Below, piece after piece: positions 55,426-64,000 of a DNA stretch of 64,000 nucleotides. Each line of letters opens with the position of its first letter. The stretch's first letter is position 1. This DNA comes from Pholis gunnellus (taxonomy: Eukaryota > Chordata > Actinopteri > Perciformes > Pholidae): positions 17,408,059 through 17,472,058 of the forward strand of contig OU342809.1 of the NCBI GenBank assembly GCA_910591455.2. The letters run 5' to 3'. Position numbers and translations under genes: made by a program. The notes below the pieces were generated by a model. That model ran no database searches. It was not told the DNA's origin and saw only the letters and a program-made list of their open reading frames with translations.

Positions 55426-55490
<65 letters not shown>
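55348..55490. repeat. (CT)n array with CCTC interruptions
   Basis: CT units broken by CCGCT and CCTC variants in the first two thirds, then pure CT. Confidence 0.95.
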
Positions 55491-55494
<4 letters not shown>

Positions 55495-56646
55495 CACGGA
55501 CTACAGCTTTGGCCTTTGGCACTGACATTTTCTAAGTGACGGGTCACATCGACTGAAGCTGTCAATTATGTTTCTTTGGTTTTTCTCGAGACGTTGGTGC
55601 TGAATGAGCAGCGAGAGGGAAATGTGAAACACAGTATGGTACACTCCGCACACACGGAGGTCAGGCATTGCTGGAACAAAGAGCTGGTAAATGGGCATGT
55701 AAATTATAGATGAAGAGAGATGCGGTTATAGAGCTGAACAGGAGAGTCTTAAGGGTGAGCTGTGTTGATAAGCACGCACACACACACACCTTTCAAAGGA
55801 TAGAACAAATGCTTGTTACTAATAAAGCCATGTTATAGATAACCACAAATGGAGCTCAGTCTTATACTCTGAAGACTGTAAATCCTACTAAGCACCTCCT
55901 GCGGCAGGCCAGTTCTATCTCCTATATTGTAATTGTGGCGATTTAGAGCATGTTTACCGTCCGAGTATGAACACAGCTCATCTAAGTGATCATTGTTTGA
56001 AGCGAACCAAATCTATCACCCATCGTTTAGGGAACAAATGACAAAGCGATGCTATTAAAATTCATAAAGGGCAGGCCATAAACTTTTCTGACACATTTTA
56101 GTGACTTCGGCAGAATGCTTACAGTGCAGCCGAATATTTGGGCTTCAGTGCACGAGACTGACTCGTCCTGAGAGCCGCTTCCCATTTGACTGTGACAGAA
56201 GAGGAGCCCTAATGCTATCAGGCAGGTTTAGAGTTTCGAGGAGGGCCGTTCGGAAAGAAACCCTGCCGGCTCCCCCTTCACGACTCTTATCTCTTCAAGC
56301 ACATTTCCTAAAGCCTTCACTTAAATCGATTTTGAAGACGACGGCATTTTATGGAATAAGATGTATCGTCGTCTTCTCTCACATGGTCCCCCTCGGCTAG
56401 TCAACAGAAATACAGCGATATCAACAATTTGGGTTTGAACTTAAACCGTGTTTGGGTCTTAAACTCCTGCAGCCACAGCTTGTTGTGCGCGGCCAAGTAC
56501 AAAGTGTATGTTTTGTCTGACGTTTCGCTGCACATAGAGGTCAGACAAACCGTGTGACCACTATGATGCGATACAGTGACGTATGTCTGACAGAGAGACA
56601 TACACTATTGACCAAAATCTACTTTAAACCAGTTGTTGATTTTGCA

Positions 56647-56649
<3 letters not shown>

Positions 56650-56680
<31 letters not shown>
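56650..56680. repeat. (AT)n microsatellite
   Basis: About 15 AT units. Confidence 0.95.
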
Positions 56681-56683
<3 letters not shown>

Positions 56684-57649
56684 TAGAAGCAAAGAAGGAG
56701 CGGAGCAAAAACATTATTCATTTCTTAGAATAAAATGTACTGATACTGGCTATTAACAGGCTCATGCATTTGAATTCAATCCACAAACAGCAGCTTCTCA
56801 GGGACTTCCTTTACAGCCCAGCGTAATGATCCTCTCTAGCGAGCAGAGAGGTAGACGTTTTTATTATGGAAAAAAAAATACCAATCACTAAATCTGATAC
56901 ATCTCATTAATCTGTATCATCCCTTGCTCTACAATATGTTTGGCCTCTTTTACATCAAATATTCAACTCAGCCACACGGGCGGTGAACGTTTAAATTAGT
57001 GTAGATTGCCTTCACGACCTGATTCTTTGCCACCTCAAGGAGCTTTACACACACCTGAGCCTCAGGCAGGATCCCATTTGAAGGTAGACAGCCTGTCAAC
57101 ATGAGTGGCAAGTGCTGGCCTGGAAACCTGGTCGACTGAGGTTGAGGAAGGAGCGACTAATAATACAACTCAGGAGTACAGTGTGGTTTTTGTATAGAAG
57201 TTTTAACTTCAATTTGAACTGACAAACTAACATCAGAATGTTATAGAAAATAATCTGTGGAAAATGCCTACTGTGCATTTAGAGATGTTTGTGGTGGAGC
57301 GACATGTCTGCCTGCTGAGCCCTGTTAATCATAATTGGCACGAGTGACTTTTAAGTCCTTAATTACGAACCAGTTTGCCGCGTCTTTTCCATGGATCTGA
57401 CAACCCAAACCTTGCTCTGCGCTACATAAGAGTCGGTAACATTATGGATATTATTTAGATTGTAGTGTCGAAGATAAGATAATAACGTTAAACGGAACAT
57501 GATATTGTCGCCCGAAGCACAGACACACACAGACTTTTTCAAACGGAAGCTGCTGCTTTAATAGAGACATTGCTATTAAAACATATTTTTTAATGTTTGA
57601 ATATTTAAAATAAAAAGGTTCACACTCTTTTATAAATGGTTATTCATTT

Positions 57650-57973
57650 ACTGAACTGCTTGCAGAAAGATTAAACGTCTGAATATTTTAAAGCTCCACC
57701 AGACCAGAGTGCTGTGATGTAACTCCCCACATGCCCACCTCTTCCCGCCGCCCCCTGGCGATCGAATCGTCTATCAGCAGAATCTCTAGCAGCAACCACG
57801 AATGGACAACGTGAAAACAAACGTGATCGGCCAACCCTCCTGCTCGGTGTAATTTCTTTAATCTGGACATACCCAGAAAGATACAGTCTTCCGTCCACTC
57901 CGATTTTTGGAATAGTCCACATGAGGATTATTCCAAAAATCGGAGTGGCTTGTTGGAAGCAACAGGAGGTCAT
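57650..57973 (-). repeat. Possible dispersed repeat containing an inverted repeat
   Basis: A GC-richer patch with an open minus-strand frame (100 aa, 57973-57671) bordered by AT-rich DNA. It includes a CCGCCCCCTGGCGATCG block and the hairpin at 57895-57948. The frame matches no family I know, so mobile origin is only a guess. Confidence 0.3.
57895..57948. repeat. Perfect 20-bp inverted repeat
   Basis: Arm 57895-57914 (CCACTCCGATT...) and arm 57929-57948 (...AATCGGAGTGG) are exact reverse complements over 20 bases. They are separated by 14 bases. Pairing can continue inward with a G/T mismatch and three more pairs, leaving a loop of about 6 bases. Confidence 0.95.
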
Positions 57974-58693
57974 TGTTACCCCACACAGTTGGAACTAATG
58001 CAGTACTTGGAACTTATCTGTAGGTCCAACATTGCTGTAAATCCACCCACTATCAGGGGAAATAAGAGTTTAAGTGTCAGATTTTCTCAGTGGTTGCATG
58101 GACCATGTGCTAATGATCTCTGGCGGTGGTCCAAACTCTGGCTCATGCTCTGCTGTTGGATACGCCTCTGTCTAACTTCACATCTATCACAGGAATAAAT
58201 GCTTGAGGAGGATGTAAGATTGCACGATGTGTTCACAACATATTGAGAGCAGTGGGCTCCCAGAGCTGGAAACATTATTCAAATTCAGTGCAGTGGGTGG
58301 GGTCACAAGGGCATACTGTAGATGAGTTTTAATGAGCAAAAAGAAAAGTTTTAAAGCAATAAAATCGGAATACAGATGTTTCCCCACCTGTGTTAGTTTG
58401 CGTCGTCCCATATCTCTTTTTTTGGAGAGAAGGGATTCTTTTGGGGCATTAATCAGTAGATGCACAGAGAACAGAGCCCCGTGTTTTTGATGGTAATTAC
58501 GACGCTGACTGGGATTGTTGGAGCCCTGATGAGGCCCTGTCGACACACATGAGCAATAAATCTCATTGCTGCCTAGTCAGACGGATGTGGGTGTGCAGGG
58601 TGTGTGTGTGTTTAGGATTGGGTCCTCACATTCATATTCCTCCCAGAGTGGTGAGACAGAAAAGAAAAAAAGACAACAAGAAAGAAGACTCAC

Positions 58694-58806
58694 TGCAGCC
58701 TCGTCCTCCCGGCTGTCGCTGGTGTCCTCGCTCTTGTGGTGGCCAGCTGAGGAGCGAGTGTCCCTCTTACGGCTGCCGTCCGTCCCCTCCGTCTGTCTCT
58801 CTCCAT
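58694..58806 (-). CDS. b4galnt4: b4galnt4 coding exon 2 (stem region), partial gene
   Basis: First coding exon seen here of a beta-1,4-N-acetylgalactosaminyltransferase gene. On the minus strand the acceptor reads TTGGTCCAG and the donor is GCA|GTGAGTC. The exon holds two bases completing a split codon (Asp if the previous exon ends in G) plus 37 codons. The product is hydrophilic, rich in Asp, Glu, Ser, Arg and Thr, with the motif SEDTSDSREDEAA. Known B4GALNT4 proteins have a similar acidic stretch just after the transmembrane anchor (of the type AEDSSESREEE), which is the main reason for preferring B4GALNT4 over B4GALNT3. It would form part of the flexible lumenal stem between the Golgi membrane and the PA14 domain. 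It ends in phase 0 and joins in frame to the exon at 30601-30699. The exon is short and of a fast-evolving type, so this is the least secure of the six exons. Confidence 0.7.
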
Positions 58807-59790
58807 CTGGACCAAGGTGAAAACATGGACAGCGCTCAGAAAGCCAGCAAGCACCGTTATCAATGTCATCGTCCTCATTGTCGACATCCTCATCTCCACT
58901 TTCATCATCATTGGTAACGGCATCATTGTCCTTCTCATCTCTATAGCATAATTACAATTATGAATATCTTCATTACCATCATCATGGTCAACAATAATTT
59001 CAAGCTATCACTTATTTTTCTTCCTGCTGAGCCTCTCTAGTGTAATCAAACCCAGATAAAAGTTTCCAGAGAAAAAAGGAGATTAAGTGGAAAATAAAAT
59101 GTAATTGGAAAAACGAAAAAGAGACGAGAAGAATAAAAACTGGTCCCGAGGGTAAATGTGAAGAGGGGGGGAGTGACAATGGGGGTGAAAAAAAAGGAGA
59201 GATGGAGAAATGGAGAGACATAAAGAATAGATTTCCGAGCTGCAAAGTAGAGCTGTTAGGGTGCTGTCATGCCACAGATGGATTATGGGAGTTTTGCTGC
59301 ACAATGATGACAGTTGACTTGGCCGGGAGAGAACAACCGGGATTTAAATCCGCATATTACGACTGTGTGTCCATGCAAGTTTGTGCGTGTTTTTTTTTGT
59401 GTGTACACGCATATGGTCAAAACTACCAGCCAGCAAAACACACGTGCACACGTACACACACGTGCTGTCCTGGATGATCAAACCGGAGCGCAATTCAATA
59501 GAGAGCAGTAACAGGATATTCAGCACTTTATGAGAGGCTGGTTATTTGGAGTTACAAGGAGCGAAGGGAGACTCATGAGGTTTCCTACGAGGGTTTCTAC
59601 CTCTACGAGGAGTTCATATAAAAGGGAATCCATACCCCATTCACTCCAATCTCTTTTTATTTCTATTGCACAGCATTCAATCCCATATGGCTGACATGGC
59701 TCACGAATGCACAACATTGCAGCAGCTCGGATGGGCTGCCATAAAAGGTGGCGTCTGAGCCATTGACTCCCCCATAAAAAGCAAGAGGGA

Positions 59791-59817
59791 GGGGGGGGGG
59801 GGGGGGGGGGGGGGGGG
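59791..59817. repeat. G27 homopolymer
   Basis: 27 consecutive G bases, preceded by GGGA. Read length errors are likely in such a run, so the true length is uncertain. Confidence 0.9.
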
Positions 59818-59940
59818 TTTGTGGTGTCCCAAATGCATTACAGTGAAAGTGGTTCATTACTGTCTGCCGAGCAGGGGGTTGGCTGTAGTGTACGCACGTG
59901 CATACTGCCACGCGCACAGAAGGGCGTGCGCGTGCACGTG

Positions 59941-59967
59941 CACACACACGCACACACACACACACAC
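59941..59967. repeat. Short (CA)n with upstream GCGCGTGCACGTG motif
   Basis: CA units with one CG interruption, preceded by alternating purine-pyrimidine sequence from about 59926. Confidence 0.85.
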
Positions 59968-61885
59968 AGGGATAGATTGTGATTAAAAGACAGAATGGGG
60001 AGAACGAGTGGCTATAAAGCATAATGAGAGCTAATGGTTTTCCAATATGCCCCCTTAACAATGAGTCTGAGTGGGCTGAATTAGATGGGGGGTGGTGTGT
60101 GTGTGTGTGTGGGGGGGGCAGGGTTGGGCTGCAGGGAGATTGATGCGGTCAAGGAGAAGAGGAAAGAATGCTCAAAGTGATAGACAGTAGAGACACCATG
60201 AAAAAACAATCAAAGTCAAAAACACACAAATGAAAATGTAGCAACAATGAAAGTTTCCCTTACGTACAATGATGAAGTCTCCAGCAAACATAATCTATGA
60301 TCAGGATTTATTTCCCTCATTTGTTTGGATATCATCTCGGCCTATCATGTCTCCCACCTCCACTCCCGTTGCCATTTCCCTGATTCCAAAGCAACTGTAA
60401 TAAAAACCTGCTTTGATCTAAATAAATCTTCTGCTTCTACTTAACAGAGGAGAGAATCGCTATGTTCACAATGCATCCCTGTAACCGTATTGCCATCTTT
60501 CTCTCCGATTGTGTAAGGGTATGTTGGGTTGTATGTTTTCTGACTCTTGCCCGCTCAAGAAAAAGTGCACTGGAAATGTTATCCTAAAAAGAAAAAAAGA
60601 AAAAAGAACAACAAGCAATGGAAGTCAAGGAAGCTTTCCTTGTGAAGCTACAGGAACCGTGCTGTTATAACCGTCACTCCGAAGTCCAACTCGACATGGA
60701 CGGTCTAAGTACGTCCTCCGGGGTCGATCAAAGCTCCCCAGATCAAAGAGCAGACACCAAAGAGTAGCCGTGCTCAACTTCGTCTCACTTCAAGGCTGAC
60801 TTTCCTGCCATTGTTGAGCCAAAAATAGCAGGACACTTCACCTTCCAAGTGTTGATCTTACAACAATACATTTCAGTAGCTGCATTTGTTCCTCAGTAAA
60901 AAGAAAAGTGTGAATGTTCAGGATGCTCTCCTATTTAAATCCCATAAATAATGCCTCCATGGACATGTCAAAACAAAGATATGAAACACAATATATCATA
61001 CTGTAATTAGAATATAACAGATTACCTAAAATCACCCAAATGGAAAATAAATGGCAAATCCATTTCTTTGTTCATCGCGATTCATCTTTTGCTTCATTTT
61101 GCAGTTTATTTTTTTGTTCTTCCCCCCGAGTAAACACTGCTTGAGTCAACTGGCAGCACATTTACCCTCAACCACTTATCTGAGACTATTATGAGCAGGC
61201 AATGCTCCAGGGAGTCAGGTGAGACTCCCCTTTGCTTCACCTCATCATGCAAGTGATCCCCTAAAAATATGAAGAGATGACAGCGGTGAGGGACAGCGTT
61301 GAACCTCAAAATAGAGACAACAACCTGTGAAACTGATAGGAACGCATTGTATTTATGTATGAGAAGTATTCAAGCAGCATGGATGGCCAAACTGACAGTA
61401 CTGACATAGATAAAAGATTAATAGCGTGAGAATTTGACGGAGAGAGATTCACCTGTGGAAGCATCCAGATGACACAAAGCAGTCGACCAACATTCGGAGG
61501 CAAACTTTCAACAAAGAATTCACTTTCAAATCATTTCTCCTCTTCTTCAAGCCCCTCAAGCGCCGTCTTTTGAAGTCGGGGGAGAATAATGTTTGAGTGA
61601 ACATCTTTCCTGAGAAAATAAGACTTCTAAATACGCACTAAGAGTACGAATCTCTGCACCCTATGTGCAGAAATGGCCTTGTCGAGTGAAGTGTAACGTG
61701 CACTTAACTTTCCGCTGCTATTTATATCATTATAGTTACATTTAAATCATTAGTGCCCCATTTGCAGAGTCCCTTTATATGCATAAATGTTTGAAAACAA
61801 GAAAGAACAGTCACTGCTAATATATTCTTCTAATAAATTCTTCAACAATCCCAAAAGGGAAGATAATGAGAACTGCAAAGCACTT

Positions 61886-61924
61886 GTAGTGTGTGCGCGT
61901 GTGTGTGTGTGTGTGTGTGTGTGT
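61886..61924. repeat. (GT)n microsatellite
   Basis: GT units with one GCGC variant near the start. Confidence 0.93.
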
Positions 61925-62288
61925 ACAAATATTCAAACATTCTTTGCCAACATATTCCTTGGCAACTCTTTAACAGTCTTAAAAGACAAGTTTAAATACA
62001 TGTGGGACTATAGGAGCGTGCGACTAGATGTGTGCATCATGCTCATGAGCGGTTTGTCAGACAGAAAGACTCGGCGTTGCGATTTGAATGAGTCATAAAT
62101 AATGTCCCCCGCTGGCAGGAAATAAGAGTTTAGATGAACCAATCAAATGGTGCCACGGTGGTGAATCAGCCAAACAAACCACGAGGTCGCCGGCACTGCT
62201 GTACTCCTTGGTAAACAGCATGCATCGCTTTCATTTACTTACCGACACAAACTTAAAAAGGACTGAAAGAACAGGACTGACTGCTGGC

Positions 62289-62290
<2 letters not shown>

Positions 62291-62341
<51 letters not shown>
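62291..62341. repeat. (CA)n microsatellite
   Basis: About 25 CA units. Confidence 0.95.
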
Positions 62342-62342
<1 letters not shown>

Positions 62343-64000
62343 ATGATGCAGTGCGCAGCAGCCGAGGCCGTGGCGAGCTGCAGCGAGTCAGGAGTCAGTC
62401 CCGGTGCCCTGGACTGGGACTGACTCCACGTGATCTCTAATGAAGTAATGAAAAGCAGACTGGCAGGTTAATGGAAGCCAATCGACTACGAGCACCGCCA
62501 CCCACAGGAGACCAGGCGGAATACTAATCATTTAGGAGCCTCCACTCTGATATTCTGCCTAATCTGTTCATGTCCCCCCCCGCTACTAAAACTACAGCTC
62601 TGTTTACTGTGCAGATAAGATGGAGGAGAGCGACTTCTGTAACCTCCAGAGGACAGAGATAGAGAGCATTCTTTTTTGGAGTGGTAAGCCTGTGACGGAG
62701 TATATTAAAAACCACAATAAACAGGAGTCTTATCCAAGGTTGATGTGGGTGTAATCTGTAGATAGAGACAAGGCTTGGAGGGAACTTTCTCCAGCTTCCT
62801 CTACTTTTGAGAAATGAGTATTAAGTTCACCTTGTCTGGCTGCCCTTTTAAAACTAATGATATTCTAAACTCTATAGCTTTCAGCGAACTGCCGCTGTCG
62901 GAGCTCTCATCTGCGCTGTACGAGCTTATACTTGTGCGCGTCTCAGTGCATTTGAGCGTATATATATATGCGTACGATATATATGCGTGTGTGTGTGTGC
63001 GTATCGCTGCATCTCGTTTTATCTTTGAACAAGACTGACAACATGCACTTGGGTTTCAGTGCAAGGCGGTGCTCCACTGTATGTGAGGTGAAAGACAGAA
63101 TGGTGATACAGCAGAATGCTAATAACACAATCAAAGAAGTGAGCGCAGGAGCTACAAAACAGCAACGAAGGGCAGTCAGATGAGAAAAAGAGGAGAAGAC
63201 TCAACATTACAACGCAGAAAATAAAGCTGAGGTGGTTAGCTAGGAGAGTTTAGTTTGAACTTTTGTGACAGAGTCCAGTCACAACAAATTAGATCATTAT
63301 AATAATCTGTTTGGGAGCCCTCAGGATCTGTTCCATGTATTAGCCCGCCGCTAAACAGGAGAAATAATAGCACAAAGTCAAATACAGCAGCTCACAGTGG
63401 TTACACAACAACGCCAACGGTCGTTATCACAATTCATTTGCCAGTGTTATCTCAAGAGTGGTTGCTACATGGTCTCCTTTGAAAAAAAAGTCACAGTCGA
63501 GCCCAATTACTACTCAACGATAATGGAGGACTAGCGACAGAACGCAGCGGGAAAAACTGGAATTATCTCCCCGTGCTTGTACGCCTCCGCCAACCAGTCA
63601 AGTTGCAGTTGACATCCATGTCTGTCCACAACGTCGTCACATTTTACTCTGCTAGACATTTGTGTTCAGCTGTCATAGTTACCATATCAATTCTTGAGTT
63701 ATGGTCACAGTGACCTTGATTTATATAAATATGCTTCATGGTTACAGATACACAGAGAAGCTAAAAATATATTTGTTTGTTTTTGATCAATCGGTCGATC
63801 AGGTTTTCAATGAATCTTTGACGATTGAGTTTATAAAACGTTTTCACTATTCCAAATGTATTAACACTCATAACAAGTTCCCAGAGCTCAAAGTGATGTT
63901 TTAATCCGCCCGATAACCCCGAACTAAAACATTTTCAATTATATAAAACAAAAAAAGAAGCTCTTCACATTTTAGAAGCTTAAGACGCAAAATGTAATTT

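Larger units (their letters stand above)
58807..64000 (-). other. Intron 1 of b4galnt4 (incomplete)
   Basis: No exon found. A start-containing exon encoding a short basic tail and a leucine-rich membrane anchor is expected upstream of exon 2, and none is visible on the minus strand here. Contents: a G27 tract at 59791-59817, CA/GT arrays at 59941-59967, 61886-61924 and 62291-62341, and a short AT/GT run near 62960-63000. The rest is plain intronic DNA. Confidence 0.65.

Noticed and set aside
56101..56400. 99-aa plus-strand frame
   Set aside because: No recognisable motif, no splice context; treated as chance.
58806..64000. Search for exon 1 of b4galnt4 (basic tail plus membrane anchor) on the minus strand
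   Set aside because: Hydrophobic frames such as the one at 59012-59245 lack the expected basic start and a donor in the right phase.

Overview
The window looks like nuclear DNA from a teleost fish, most likely a percomorph. It is gene-sparse and full of (CA)n/(GT)n, (CT)n and (AT)n microsatellites. It also carries interspersed repeats that I recognise as common in teleost genomes: GATACCG-type hAT-like elements, a repeat ending in the ACTTTCCACCAC motif, LINE 3' ends and a BEL/Pao-like gag fragment. There is no sign of bacterial, plasmid or viral gene organisation. Nearly all long open frames are microsatellite translations or chance frames.

I can support one protein-coding gene. It lies on the minus strand, runs through almost the whole window and leaves it at both ends. 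Six consecutive coding exons fit together in phase with good splice sites: 58694-58806, 30601-30699, 20473-20568, 19363-19453, 17924-18024 and 7602-7669, in transcript order. Together they give about 568 coding bases. They encode the lumenal stem and the first part of the PA14-type domain of a beta-1,4-N-acetylgalactosaminyltransferase of the B4GALNT3/B4GALNT4 family. The stem exon resembles B4GALNT4 more, so I call it b4galnt4. Exon 1 (cytoplasmic tail and transmembrane anchor) should lie beyond base 64000. The rest of the PA14 domain and the C-terminal catalytic domain should lie before base 1.

Layout by region: 1-7601 is the intron after exon 7, with a terminal-inverted-repeat transposon remnant near 6 kb. 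7670-17923 is intron 6, with several repeat fragments, two long CA arrays and a degraded BEL/Pao-like gag piece at 15.2-15.8 kb. 18025-20472 holds the compact exon 4-6 cluster. 20569-30600 is intron 3, with a possible solo LTR at 29.4 kb. 30700-58693 is the very long intron 2, with LINE ends, hAT-like elements, many microsatellites and a perfect 20-bp inverted repeat at 57.9 kb. 58807-64000 is intron 1, with a 27-base G run.

The gene product is expected to be a Golgi type II membrane enzyme that makes LacdiNAc (GalNAc-beta1,4-GlcNAc) on glycans. I found no new multi-gene system. The most unusual signals are structural: a microsatellite acting as the polypyrimidine tract of exon 4, the 57.9 kb inverted repeat, a CG-capped CA array, and the nested transposon remnants. 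Paralogue and repeat-family names come from recognition by eye, not from alignment.
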